Positions 37,050 through 45,750 are shown, counted from the stretch's first letter. The stretch is DNA of 64,000 nt from Pacificibacter marinus (GCF_900109555.1 NZ_FNZV01000013.1:1-64000), one strand, 5' to 3'. The notes: generated by a model from the sequence alone, not told the origin. A program made the numbers and translations.

Positions 37050-37150
37050 GCACATCATCTGCGGTGCTGGGCGTAAATAGACCTTGCTATGTGGGTCTGT
37101 GGCTTGCGATGTATTGGGCATTGTCGCCGCAATAATACGTTTGGATCACT

Positions 37151-37933
37151 ATGTCTTATTCCCAGTTTGCCCGTGCCTTTTGTCGCGCTGTTTTATGCGC
37201 TGGGCTGAGCATCTGCGTCATGGCCACGTCCGCGTGGGCCGACACGATCACCGTGTTCGCAGCCGCAAGTTTGAAAGCGTCTATGGATGATGTGACTGCT
37301 GCCTTTGAAGACAAATCAGACCATAAGGTGCAAACCTCTTATGCAGGTTCATCGGCCCTTGCACGGCAAATTGAACAGGGTGCGCCAGCGGATGTTTTCA
37401 TAAGTGCCAACGTGGGTTGGATGGATCATTTAGAGGCCCAAGACCTGCTTGTCCCCAAGTCCCGCGTCGCGCTTTTGACCAATGCACTGGTGTTGATATC
37501 TCCTGTTGATATGGACGCCGACGTGGACCTGTCCCGAAATGCCAGCTTGATAGAGGCGCTTGGTGATACACCCTTGGCGATGGCCTTTGTCGATGCTGTG
37601 CCCGCGGGGATTTATGGCAAAGCGGTGCTGACATCGCTTGGTCTGTGGGATGCGGTGTCGCCAAAAGTGGCCCAAGCCGACAATGTGCGCGGGGCCTTGG
37701 CACTTGTTGCGCGGGGCGAGGCACGTCTTGGAATTGTTTACGCCACAGATGCCCGCGCAGAGCCACGCGTATCTGTCGTCGCAACGTTCCCCTCTGACAG
37801 CCATGCACCAATTGTATATCCCGTCGCGGAAATTGCGCCATCCTCACAAGGCGCGCAAGATTTTATGACCTATCTGGCGTCTTCTGAAGCACAGGCCATT
37901 TTTGAGTCCCATGGTTTTGGGTTGGTTCATTGA
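37151..37933 (+). CDS. modA: Molybdate-binding periplasmic protein ModA
   Basis: A 260-residue receptor with a signal peptide (to VMATSAWA). The conserved N-terminus DTITVFAAASLKASMDDVTA and SYAGSSALARQIEQGAPADVF are typical of ModA. The oxyanion-binding residues lie in AAASL, AGSSAL and in the YATDA region. First gene of modABC. Molybdate import fits the moaB, moaD and moaE genes elsewhere in the window. No ModE-like palindrome was found upstream. Confidence 0.93.
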   Translation: MSYSQFARAFCRAVLCAGLSICVMATSAWADTITVFAAASLKASMDDVTAAFEDKSDHKVQTSYAGSSALARQIEQGAPADVFISANVGWMDHLEAQDLLVPKSRVALLTNALVLISPVDMDADVDLSRNASLIEALGDTPLAMAFVDAVPAGIYGKAVLTSLGLWDAVSPKVAQADNVRGALALVARGEARLGIVYATDARAEPRVSVVATFPSDSHAPIVYPVAEIAPSSQGAQDFMTYLASSEAQAIFESHGFGLVH

Positions 37934-38631
37934 TCGCCACACTGGGATTTTCTCCGACAGAGTGGCAAGCTATTGGCCTGTCGCTGAAAGTGGCCTGCAT
38001 TGCCACTGTGTTTAGTTTGCCGTTCGGTATTTTTGTCGCTTACGCTTTGGTGCGGTGGAATTTTTACGGCAAACATTTCTTGAATGGTTTGGTGCATTTG
38101 CCGCTTGTTTTGCCGCCTGTTGTGACGGGATACATATTACTCGTCATTTTTGGAGTGCGCGGACCGATTGGCAGTTTTTTGCAAGATTGGGGTCTTGTTT
38201 TCGCCTTTCGTTGGACTGGTGCCGCACTGGCCGCTGCTATTATGGCGTTCCCTTTGATGGTGCGCGCTATTCGATTGTCACTTGAGGCGGTGGACCCAAA
38301 ATTGGAACAGGCGGCCGCGACGCTAGGCGCATCTCGGTCTTGGGTGTTTTTGACCATCACGCTGCCCTTGGCTGTGCCGGGAATATTGGCGGGCGCGGTT
38401 TTGGCCTTTGCCAAGGCGCTGGGCGAATTCGGCGCGACGATCACCTTTGTGTCCAGCATTCCGGGCCAAACCCAAACCGTGCCTTCAGCGATTTATGCGT
38501 TGTTGCAAGTGCCGGGCCAAGAAGGCGCGGCACTGCGCCTTGTGGCGGTTTCTATCGTCTTGGCAATGGGGGCTTTGCTGTTTTCCGAAATCTTGGCGCG
38601 CCGCGCATCAAAACGGGTGGATGGCGCATGA
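37930..38631 (+). CDS. modB: Molybdate ABC transporter permease ModB
   Basis: A 233-residue permease with five helices. The EAA loop is LEQAAATLGASRSWVFLTIT. The only plausible start is a TTG at 37930 that overlaps the modA stop (TTGA). It gives MIATLGFSPTEWQAIGLSLK, the usual ModB N-terminus. Translational coupling to modA would explain the rare start and weak ribosome-binding site. FGEFGATITFV-type sequence appears as GEFGATITFVSSIPGQTQT. Confidence 0.92.
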   Translation: MIATLGFSPTEWQAIGLSLKVACIATVFSLPFGIFVAYALVRWNFYGKHFLNGLVHLPLVLPPVVTGYILLVIFGVRGPIGSFLQDWGLVFAFRWTGAALAAAIMAFPLMVRAIRLSLEAVDPKLEQAAATLGASRSWVFLTITLPLAVPGILAGAVLAFAKALGEFGATITFVSSIPGQTQTVPSAIYALLQVPGQEGAALRLVAVSIVLAMGALLFSEILARRASKRVDGA

Positions 38632-39716
38632 GTCTTTTGATTTCAGTGCACCATAAATTTGGTGACTTCATCCTTGATGCAAAGTTCGAAGCGCCCAAAG
38701 GGCTGACGGTTTTGTATGGCCGTTCTGGTTCTGGAAAAAGTACCATCATCAATGCCGTCGCGGGCTTGTTGCGTCCGCAAAAGGCGCAGATCACCGTGGG
38801 ATCGCAAGTGTTGCAAGACAGCGATGCACGCACTTGGGTGCCGCCGCACAAGCGCCGCCTTGGCTATATTTTCCAAGACAGTCGCTTGTTTCCACATCTG
38901 TCGGTTGCGGGCAATCTCGACTATGCAGCGCGCGCCTCAAGGCGCTCAATCGACACCGCTCACCGTGCGCAGGTGATTGATATGTTGGACATCGGCGCAT
39001 TGCTGGCGCGCCGGCCTATAGCGCTTTCTGGCGGTGAAAAACAACGTGTCGCAATCGGGCGTGCGCTGCTGGCTGATCCGCAGGTGATCCTAGCGGATGA
39101 ACCCTTGGCATCTTTGGACGGCGCGCGCAAAGCAGAAATTCTCCCTTATTTTGAACGTATCCGTGATGAAACGGACATTCCGATTCTCTATGTGACACAT
39201 GCCGTCAACGAAGTTGCGCGCTTGGCCACAACCGTTATCGCGCTTGAAAAGGGCAAGGTCCTGCGCCAAGGCCCCGCGCGCGATGTTTTATCCGACCCAC
39301 GTGCCCGCCCGATGGGATTGGGGGCCGTTGGCGCGGTTTTGGATGCTGTGATTAAAGCGCACCACGATGATGGGCTGACAGAACTTGACGCTGGCGGGGC
39401 TGCGTTTTTCTTGCCGCATGTGGCGCAGCCGATTGGTGCGAAAGTGCGCGTGCGCTTACCTGCTTCAGATGTGCTTTTGGCCCACCAACGCCCCTCGGGT
39501 CTGTCTGCACTAAATATTGTCTCAGGACAGGTTGAGGCGATACAAAACACATCCGAGTCTGGCGCGATTGTGACACTGTCGACCTGCGCGGGGCCAATTT
39601 TGGCACGTATCACCCAAAGGTCCGTGCGCGCCATGGATTTGCGTGTGGGCAACCCGTGTTGCGCCATCGTTAAAACGGTGGCGATTGCCTCTGATTTAGG
39701 CACTGATCTGGCTTAA
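38628..39716 (+). CDS. modC: Molybdate ABC transporter ATP-binding protein ModC
   Basis: A 362-residue ATPase. Walker A is GRSGSGKSTIINAVAG, Q-loop YIFQDSRLFPHL, signature ALSGGEKQRVAIGRAL and Walker B VILADEPLASLD. The C-terminal TOBE/mop-like domain (SALNIVSGQVEAIQN) binds oxyanions and can inhibit transport. The start overlaps the modB stop (ATGA). Its TAA shares the four bases TTAA (39713-39716) with the stop of the convergent znuB gene. Confidence 0.94.
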   Translation: MSLLISVHHKFGDFILDAKFEAPKGLTVLYGRSGSGKSTIINAVAGLLRPQKAQITVGSQVLQDSDARTWVPPHKRRLGYIFQDSRLFPHLSVAGNLDYAARASRRSIDTAHRAQVIDMLDIGALLARRPIALSGGEKQRVAIGRALLADPQVILADEPLASLDGARKAEILPYFERIRDETDIPILYVTHAVNEVARLATTVIALEKGKVLRQGPARDVLSDPRARPMGLGAVGAVLDAVIKAHHDDGLTELDAGGAAFFLPHVAQPIGAKVRVRLPASDVLLAHQRPSGLSALNIVSGQVEAIQNTSESGAIVTLSTCAGPILARITQRSVRAMDLRVGNPCCAIVKTVAIASDLGTDLA

Positions 39717-40519
39717 CGCGCACTGCCTTTTTTCAACAAATCCGCGACACTTGCCGCGCAAAACAACACTGCGGCAACGCAAACAATGGTCGGACCTGTG
39801 GGCGTGTCAAAATGAAACGCAAGTTGAATGCCCGCGAGCACTGACACCATGCCAATGCCCACAGCCAGCACGGCCATACGTTCGGGCGTGCGCGCGAAAG
39901 GCCGCGCTGCGGCGGCTGGGATCAACAGCATCGCAGCAATCAGCAAAACACCAACCACTTTGATCGCAACGGCAACCACCATCGCCAACGCGAGTGATAA
40001 AATCAGTTGTTCGCGGCGTGGTGAAATCCCCGCAGCCGAGGCCAGATCAGGGTTGAGCGTTGCAGTCAAAAGCGCGGACCAGCGAGTCAAAAGCAACAGC
40101 AGAACCAATGCTGCCCCACCCCAGATCACCAGCAAATCCATGCGCCCAACTGCCAAAATATCACCAAACAAATAGGCCATCAAATCAATGCGTACTCCGT
40201 CAATCAATGACACCGCCACAAGACCAAAAGCCAGTGAACTGTGTGCCATCACGCCCAGCAACGTGTCCATCGCATAGCCGCGACCGCCAAGCGCCGACAC
40301 CGTCAGCGCCATGATCAAGGCGACAGATAAAACCCCGCCAAAAATCGACACGTTAAACGCCAATGCCAACGCCACACCTAAAATTGAGGCATGGGCCGTG
40401 GCATCACCAAAATAGGCCATGCGCCGCCAGACAACGAAACACCCCAAAGGCGCTGCAGCCATCACCACACCCAGACCGGCCAGCGTGGCGCGGATCATGA
40501 AATCATCAAGCAGGCTCAT
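39713..40519 (-). CDS. znuB: Zinc ABC transporter permease ZnuB
   Basis: A 268-residue permease of the metal-ion ABC-3 family with about eight helices. MISFATLAGLGV-type N-terminal helix, AYFGDATAHASILGVALALA and GVLLIAAMLLIPAAAARPF are family stretches; the H and D residues in GDATAHAS are conserved. It overlaps the upstream znuC by 4 nt. It moves zinc delivered by ZnuA. Ends in a shared stop with modC. Confidence 0.92.
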   Translation of the reverse strand: MSLLDDFMIRATLAGLGVVMAAAPLGCFVVWRRMAYFGDATAHASILGVALALAFNVSIFGGVLSVALIMALTVSALGGRGYAMDTLLGVMAHSSLAFGLVAVSLIDGVRIDLMAYLFGDILAVGRMDLLVIWGGAALVLLLLLTRWSALLTATLNPDLASAAGISPRREQLILSLALAMVVAVAIKVVGVLLIAAMLLIPAAAARPFARTPERMAVLAVGIGMVSVLAGIQLAFHFDTPTGPTIVCVAAVLFCAASVADLLKKGSAR

Positions 40520-41319
40520 GGGTGTTCCTCATGCGCGATGGCATCATGTGAAGCGTCATCGTGTGATTGGTCATGATCGTGTGTGTGTTCATGCGCGCAG
40601 CTCTCATCATGGGTGTGGCTGTGTTGGTGACGATACAATGCCAGTGCGCCGTGCGTGCCCGAGCCAAACAACGCGCGGTATTCTGGGGCTGAGGCAACCG
40701 TTTCAGGGGCCCCTTCACAACAGATATGCCCGTTCAAACAAATCACTCGATCAGAGGCGGCCATCACCACATGTAATTCATGACTGACCATCAAAACAGC
40801 GCAGCCAAACTGTTGGCGTACCTGTTCAATCTGTGCATAAAAATCAGCAGACCCGGGTTGATCTAGACCTTGAGTGGCTTCGTCCAAGATCAAAATATGT
40901 GGGTTGTTCAGCAAGGCGCGGGCCAAAAGGACACGCTGAAATTGCCCGCCAGAAAGAGCGGTCATTTGCCGTTTGGCCAGATCACCCGCGCCCGCATCGG
41001 TTAGCGCTTTTGCCGCGACGGCATCGGTCACGCGGCGCGGCAGGCTTAGGAAACGGCGCACTGTTAAGGGCAGTGTCGGGTCGATGTGCAGCTTTTGTGG
41101 CACATATCCGATGCGCAAATTCGGCGCTTTCGTGATCGTGCCACCTGTTGGTTTGATCGCCCCCACAAGTGTGCGCAGCAACGTCGATTTTCCTGACCCG
41201 TTTGGTCCAACAATAGTGACGATTTCACCGGGCACCAAATCCAAGGTGACGTCATGCAGCGCAACTTTTGCGCCAATGTGAACGCAGACGTCTTTCAGCG
41301 ATATAAGCGGTTGAGGCAT
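40516..41319 (-). CDS. znuC: Zinc ABC transporter ATP-binding protein ZnuC
   Basis: A 267-residue ATPase. Walker A is GPNGSGKSTLLRTLVG, signature ALSGGQFQRVLLARAL, Walker B ILILDEATQGLDQPG. The last ~40 residues are unusually His/Asp rich (HQHSHTHDESCAHEHTHDHD), which suggests zinc binding or sensing on the cytoplasmic side. Four bases separate its start from the zur stop. It works with ZnuB and ZnuA. Confidence 0.94.
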   Translation of the reverse strand: MPQPLISLKDVCVHIGAKVALHDVTLDLVPGEIVTIVGPNGSGKSTLLRTLVGAIKPTGGTITKAPNLRIGYVPQKLHIDPTLPLTVRRFLSLPRRVTDAVAAKALTDAGAGDLAKRQMTALSGGQFQRVLLARALLNNPHILILDEATQGLDQPGSADFYAQIEQVRQQFGCAVLMVSHELHVVMAASDRVICLNGHICCEGAPETVASAPEYRALFGSGTHGALALYRHQHSHTHDESCAHEHTHDHDQSHDDASHDAIAHEEHP

Positions 41320-41322
41320 GGT

Positions 41323-41808
41323 TTAGGCGCTCGCAGTTTCGGGGCGGCAATTGGGGCACAGCCCTTCGGCCTCAAGAATCGCACGTTCGATTTGGAAACC
41401 TGTTGAGTCTGCGATGCGCGCAATGCGACCTTGGGTCAGATCGGTTTCGGCCTCGGCAACTGAACTACAGACGCGACAAATCAAAAAGGCAGGTGTGTGT
41501 TCTTCGGCTGGATGAGCACAGGCAATAAATGCATTAAGGCGTTCAATTTTATGAACAAAGCCATGTTTTGTTAAAAAGTCTAAAGCGCGATAGGCAACGG
41601 GGGGTTGCGACCCAAGACCTTCTTCACGCAGGCGGTCCAGCACTTCGTAAGCTCCCAAAGCGCGGTGTTCTTCCAACAAGATTTCCAAGACGCGTTTACG
41701 CACCGGAGTGAATTGCAGACCTGCCGATATACAGTGCGCGTCAACGGTTGTGACGGTGTCTTTGATGCAGCTGTCGTGATCGTGGTGTGCGAATCCGATG
41801 GGGTCCAT
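41323..41808 (-). CDS. zur: Zinc uptake regulator Zur (Fur family)
   Basis: A repressor of about 161 residues. An N-terminal winged helix (LQFTPVRKRVLEILLEEHRAL; YEVLDRLREEGLGSQPPVAY) is followed by a dimerisation domain with two CxxC pairs (CRVC, CPNC) that hold structural zinc, and a His-rich N-terminus (FAHHDHDSC). AAAGGA precedes the ATG at 41808 by seven bases, which decides the start over 41826. It heads zur-znuC-znuB and represses znuA as well through the two boxes upstream. Confidence 0.93.
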   Translation of the reverse strand: MDPIGFAHHDHDSCIKDTVTTVDAHCISAGLQFTPVRKRVLEILLEEHRALGAYEVLDRLREEGLGSQPPVAYRALDFLTKHGFVHKIERLNAFIACAHPAEEHTPAFLICRVCSSVAEAETDLTQGRIARIADSTGFQIERAILEAEGLCPNCRPETASA

Positions 41809-41840
41809 GACGTGTCCTTTATTCATTTGGGGGGTTGATA

Positions 41841-41884
41841 TGTTATATTGTGACGTATATCAAGTGGTATGTTATAGTGTAACA
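41841..41884. promoter_or_regulatory. Two Zur boxes between zur and znuA
   Basis: The clearer box is TGTTATAGTGTAACA at 41870-41884, a dyad of GTTA and TAAC with spacing typical of Zur sites. A weaker second box, TGTTATATTGTGACG, is at 41841-41855, close to the zur start. With zinc bound, Zur should cover both and shut off znuA and zur-znuCB. The znuA ATG follows the better box by ten bases, so the box probably overlaps the transcription start or the -10. Confidence 0.8.
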
Positions 41885-41894
41885 GGATAAGCCC

Positions 41895-42986
41895 ATGCCA
41901 CGCATTCTCTCTACAATCACAGTTCTTACGTTTTGTGCATCTCCCGCGCTTGCCGAGGTGCCTTTAGTCGCTACAGATATCGCGCCGATCCATTCGTTGG
42001 TCTCGCAAGTTATGGGCGGGTTGGGGGAGCCCAGCCTGCTGATGTCCCAAGGTGCATCGCCCCATGATTACGCCCTACGCCCGTCTGACGCAAAGCATCT
42101 GCAGCAGGCTGATGTGGTGTTCTGGACGAGTGATAATCTGGCGCCGTGGTTGGGAAAAACGATCACGACTTTAGCGCCAAACGCGGTGTCGGTGCCTTTG
42201 GCCGAATCTGAAGCCAGCCTTAAAATTTCATTCCGCGAAGGCATGACGTTTGATGATCACGAGCATGGCACGGGCGAGGGTTATGTGGATCATGATGAAG
42301 AACATGACCACCATGACGCGGATGACGACGGCCATCACGATGCGGATGAGCATGACGAACACGGCGACGAACACGTGGATGCGCATGAGGAACATCACGA
42401 TGAACACGGTGATGATCATGACGATCACGACGACGATAATGCCGAAGTGCACGATGAGCATGGTCACGATCACAGCGGCACCGATCCACATGCATGGCTT
42501 GACCCGCAAAACGCCATTATCTGGCTTGATCTGATTGCGCACACCCTGTCTGAAATCGACCCTGATAACGCCCAAACCTATGCCGACAATGCGGCCCTGT
42601 CTCATGTGGCACTCGAGGATATGATCAAGCGGATTGATACCCAATTGGCCGATGAGCATGATCTGAAATTCGTCGTCTTCCATGACGCGTATCATTACTT
42701 TGAGGCCCGCTTTGGCCTTTCTGCTATGGGTGCCATTTCTTTGGGCGATGCCGCCGCGCCAAGCCCGATGCGCATTGCCGAACTGCGTGACAAGATCACC
42801 GCACAAGGTGTCGATTGCGTTCTGTCCGAGCCACAATTCAACGCAGGACTGGTTGATACGCTTTTGGAAGGCACCTCAGCCGCGCGTGGCGTGATTGATC
42901 CTTTGGGTCAAAATATCGCCCTTGGGCCTGATTTTTACCCCGCTCTGATCCAAGGTGTCGCTGATAGTTTCGATGTGTGTAGATAA
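41895..42986 (+). CDS. znuA: High-affinity zinc-binding protein ZnuA
   Basis: A 363-residue periplasmic receptor of cluster A-I. The signal peptide ends at SPALA. Metal-site histidines lie in DIAPIHSLV, GASPHDYALRP and FHDAYHYFEARF. Between about residues 115 and 205 is a very His/Asp/Glu-rich loop (HDEEHDHHDADDDGHH) typical of ZnuA but long here, and SGTDPHAWLDPQNA follows. The loop may capture zinc or help ZinT-like partners. It is divergent from zur-znuCB and ends in a good hairpin terminator. Confidence 0.94.
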   Translation: MPRILSTITVLTFCASPALAEVPLVATDIAPIHSLVSQVMGGLGEPSLLMSQGASPHDYALRPSDAKHLQQADVVFWTSDNLAPWLGKTITTLAPNAVSVPLAESEASLKISFREGMTFDDHEHGTGEGYVDHDEEHDHHDADDDGHHDADEHDEHGDEHVDAHEEHHDEHGDDHDDHDDDNAEVHDEHGHDHSGTDPHAWLDPQNAIIWLDLIAHTLSEIDPDNAQTYADNAALSHVALEDMIKRIDTQLADEHDLKFVVFHDAYHYFEARFGLSAMGAISLGDAAAPSPMRIAELRDKITAQGVDCVLSEPQFNAGLVDTLLEGTSAARGVIDPLGQNIALGPDFYPALIQGVADSFDVCR

Positions 42987-43001
42987 TTCTGCGTAACGCT
43001 G

Positions 43002-43035
43002 CGCCGTGCCCTTGTTTGTAGGGCGCGGCGTCTTT
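43002..43035 (+). terminator. Terminator of znuA
   Basis: CGCCGTGCCCT (43002-43012) pairs with AGGGCGCGGCG (43020-43030) over 11 bp with one G-T pair, followed by TCTTT. It starts 15 nt after the znuA stop. It also lies inside a long upstream reading of the next gene, which argues for the later start of that gene. Confidence 0.75.
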
Positions 43036-43047
43036 ACATCTCACCGT

Positions 43048-43842
43048 ATGAAAAAATGGATCCCTTTTGTAAAATCGGCCCCGCGCGTTAGCGTGGTACG
43101 CCTAAATGGTGCAATCATGACCCGCCAAGGTGGGCTTAATGATCAATCTTTGGCCGCAGCGATCGAACGCGCCTTTAAGCGCGGTAAACCCGATGCTGTC
43201 GCCTTGTCGATCAATTCGCCCGGCGGCTCGCCTGTGCAATCGTCATTGATCGCAGCCCGCATTCGCCGTTTGGCCGATGAAAAAGAAATCCCTGTCTATG
43301 CTTTCGTCGAAGATGTGGCCGCCTCTGGGGGCTATTGGCTCGCTTGTGCAGCCGAAGAAATCTACGTCGATCCATGCTCTATTGTCGGCTCCATCGGAGT
43401 CATCTCGGCGGGGTTCGGGTTTGACAAACTGATCGAAAAACACGGCGTAGAACGGCGCGTTTACACGGCTGGAAAATCCAAAAGCCAGATGGACCCGTTC
43501 AAGCCTGAAAATGCGGCCGATGTGAAACGTATCAAATCACTGCAGGTCGAAATCCACGATGCCTTTGTCGCGCATGTGCAAGCCTCGCGTGGCACAAGAT
43601 TGAGCACTGAAACCGAACTGTTCGATGGCTCGTTTTGGACCGGCACCAAAGGCGAATCCTTGGGGTTGGTTGATGGCATCGGCCATCTCATTCCAATGAT
43701 GAAAGACATCTACGGCGATCAGGTTCAGTTTGCGGTCTATGGCCCTAAAAAACCAATATTTCAACGTTTTGGCGCACAGTTGAGTGCCGCGTTCACATCT
43801 TCAGTCGAAGAACATGCGCTTTGGGCGCGCTTTGGGCTTTGA
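43048..43842 (+). CDS. S49-family signal peptide peptidase-like protease (SohB/SppA short form)
   Basis: A serine protease of about 264 residues. The nucleophile motif is EDVAASGGYWLAC and the general-base lysine lies in YTAGKSKSQMDPF. LSINSPGGSPVQSSLI is the conserved substrate-binding loop. Short SppA relatives degrade cleaved signal peptides or membrane proteins. A clear signal or membrane anchor is absent: the N-terminus is MKKWIPFVKSAPRV, so it may be cytoplasmic or peripherally bound. The start is MKKW at 43048, after the znuA terminator. It is co-directional with the next two small-gap genes. Confidence 0.87.
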   Translation: MKKWIPFVKSAPRVSVVRLNGAIMTRQGGLNDQSLAAAIERAFKRGKPDAVALSINSPGGSPVQSSLIAARIRRLADEKEIPVYAFVEDVAASGGYWLACAAEEIYVDPCSIVGSIGVISAGFGFDKLIEKHGVERRVYTAGKSKSQMDPFKPENAADVKRIKSLQVEIHDAFVAHVQASRGTRLSTETELFDGSFWTGTKGESLGLVDGIGHLIPMMKDIYGDQVQFAVYGPKKPIFQRFGAQLSAAFTSSVEEHALWARFGL

Positions 43843-43843
43843 C

Positions 43844-44011
43844 ATGATTTTTAAAATCATCACGTTGTTTCTTGTCGCCATGATGGTGCTGGCTCTGTTC
43901 GGAAAATTCCGATTTCCGGGACAAGACAAACTCAAAGCACTGACCTGCAAAAAATGCGGGCGGTATAAGATAGGTAAAGGCCCTTGTGCCTGTGAAAAGG
44001 GCAAGTTTTAA
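43844..44011 (+). CDS. Small membrane protein with a CxxC-CxC zinc motif
   Basis: A 55-residue protein starting MIFKIITLFLVAMMVLALFG, one transmembrane segment, then a basic linker and a small tail CKKCGRYKIGKGPCAC. Four cysteines in CxxC and CxC pairs should bind zinc or form a rubredoxin-like knuckle. It begins two bases after the protease stop and its TAA overlaps the ATG of the antiporter gene, so the three genes are co-translated. The function is not known; it could be an assembly or quality-control factor for the neighbours. Confidence 0.75.
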   Translation: MIFKIITLFLVAMMVLALFGKFRFPGQDKLKALTCKKCGRYKIGKGPCACEKGKF

Positions 44012-44982
44012 TGGACTTTATTCTCGCGTGTGTTGGTTTGGTTGTGTTGCTTTTGGCGGGGGATGCTTTGGTGCGCGGGGCGGTCAATCTGTCTTTGCGG
44101 ATCGGTATTCCTGCCTTGATCGTCAGTCTGACCATCGTCGCCTTTGGCACCTCTGCGCCAGAACTGCTTATTTCTGTTTCTGCCATCCGTGAGGGTGTGC
44201 CCGGCTTGGCGTTGGGCAATGTGATCGGGTCAAATACGGCGAATATTTTGCTGGTGCTGGGCATTCCTGCTTTGATCACCACGCTGCATGTGACTGACAA
44301 TTCCACCCGTGCCAGTTATCTGCAAATGCTTGCGGGCACGGCACTGTTTATTGGATTGGCTAGCTTTGGGTCGTTCACTTGGGTGTCGGGTCTTGTGTTG
44401 CTGGCGGCCTTGGCAGCCATGTTGACCCACGCGGTCTACGAGGTGCGCTGCCACCGTCGCAATACGGCTATGGCCTGTCTTGAAACCATCGCAGCAGAAA
44501 GTGCAGTTGAAGATCTCGAAGGGGCTGATCCCGATCTACCATGGTGGAAAATCATCGTCTTTTTGATCGTGGGCCTCATCGGCCTGCCCATCGGCGCCGA
44601 GCTTTTGGTCAATGCGTCAACAAATATAGCCCGTGAACTTGGCGTGTCTGAAACCGTGATCGGCTTGACACTTGTGGCCATCGGCACCTCTTTGCCAGAA
44701 CTTGCAACCACTGTCATGGCCGCTTTGCGCAAGCAGGCAGATGTGGCGTTTGGCAACGTAATTGGGTCGAATATGTTCAACCTTTTGGGTATCATTGGCG
44801 TGTCCAGTCTGATTGGCGAACTGCCCGTTGCCCCTGAATTAATGCGCTTTGATATTTGGATCATGCTGGCGGCATCGCTGTTGTTAGGTGTTTTCGTGCT
44901 CAAGAAAATAAATATCACGCGGGTCTGGGGAATTATCTTTACAGCACTCTATGTTGGCTATGTTGTGAGTGTCTTGCTCTAA
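44011..44982 (+). CDS. Calcium/sodium antiporter (CaCA family, YrbG-like)
   Basis: A 323-residue cation exchanger with about 10 helices. The duplicated alpha-repeat motifs are clear: IVAFGTSAPELLISVSA with LGNVIGSNTANILLVLG, and LVAIGTSLPELATTVMA with FGNVIGSNMFNLLGIIG. A cytoplasmic loop rich in acidic residues (AVEDLEGADPDLPWW) joins the halves. Length fits the K+-independent bacterial branch. The start overlaps the stop of the small zinc-motif gene. Confidence 0.92.
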   Translation: MDFILACVGLVVLLLAGDALVRGAVNLSLRIGIPALIVSLTIVAFGTSAPELLISVSAIREGVPGLALGNVIGSNTANILLVLGIPALITTLHVTDNSTRASYLQMLAGTALFIGLASFGSFTWVSGLVLLAALAAMLTHAVYEVRCHRRNTAMACLETIAAESAVEDLEGADPDLPWWKIIVFLIVGLIGLPIGAELLVNASTNIARELGVSETVIGLTLVAIGTSLPELATTVMAALRKQADVAFGNVIGSNMFNLLGIIGVSSLIGELPVAPELMRFDIWIMLAASLLLGVFVLKKINITRVWGIIFTALYVGYVVSVLL

Positions 44983-44991
44983 GGGGGCAAC

Positions 44992-45750
44992 ATGATGCGA
45001 AATCAAAAAGCACTGGTGACAGGCGCGGGAAAACGTATCGGGCGTGCAATGGCGTTGTCACTTGGGCAACGCGGATTTGATGTCGCGGTGCATTTTTCCA
45101 ATTCGCATGATGAGGCCAATGAGGTGGTCGACCTTTTGCACGCTATGGGCGTCAAAGCGGCAGCCATTCAGGCAGATTTGTTGATTGAGGCCGAGACCCA
45201 AACCTTGGTTGCGCGCGCGGCCGCCGCGTTGGGTGGCCCGCTGACATTGCTGGTCAACAACGCCTCTATCTTTGAAAATGACGCGTTGGGCACAGTCACC
45301 CGTGACAGTTGGGATCGTCACATCGAAAGCAACCTGCGCGCGCCTGTGGTGCTTACCCAAGCCTTTGCTGCGCAGGTGCCTGAACTGGGTTTCGATTCCC
45401 AAAAAGAACCTGTGGCCACAGGGCTGGTGATCAATATGGTTGATCAGCGTGTGAACAATTTGACCGCAGATTTCACCAGTTACACGATTGCCAAGATGGG
45501 GCTTTGGGCCTTTACGCAGACCGCTGCACGGGGCCTTGCGCCGCGTATTCGGGTCAATGCGATTGGCCCCGGTCCGACATTGCAAGGCGCGCATCAAACG
45601 CCGCAAGACTTTGCGCGTGAACGGGCAGAAACAGCGCTTGGGCGTGGGGCAAATACATCAGATATCACAGCCGCTTTGGACTATTTCATTGATGCTATTT
45701 CCGTCACAGGACAGCTTATTTGCACGGATGGGGGCCAGCATTTGGTGTAA
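44992..45750 (+). CDS. SDR oxidoreductase, pteridine reductase/FolM-like
   Basis: A 252-residue short-chain dehydrogenase. The cofactor motif is TGAGKRIGRAMA rather than the usual TGxxxGxG; the arginine is the hallmark of pteridine reductases and FolM (dihydromonapterin reductase). LLVNNASIF is conserved and the active-site Tyr and Lys lie in FTSYTIAKMGLWAF. Such enzymes reduce dihydropteridines or dihydrofolate using NADPH. A purine-rich GGGGG site precedes the ATG. It may be the last gene of the protease-antiporter run. The pteridine substrate is inferred from the motif. Confidence 0.82.
   Translation: MMRNQKALVTGAGKRIGRAMALSLGQRGFDVAVHFSNSHDEANEVVDLLHAMGVKAAAIQADLLIEAETQTLVARAAAALGGPLTLLVNNASIFENDALGTVTRDSWDRHIESNLRAPVVLTQAFAAQVPELGFDSQKEPVATGLVINMVDQRVNNLTADFTSYTIAKMGLWAFTQTAARGLAPRIRVNAIGPGPTLQGAHQTPQDFARERAETALGRGANTSDITAALDYFIDAISVTGQLICTDGGQHLV

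Noticed and set aside
37050-37150. ModE-type operator before modA
   Set aside because: No palindrome resembling a ModE site is present in the gap.
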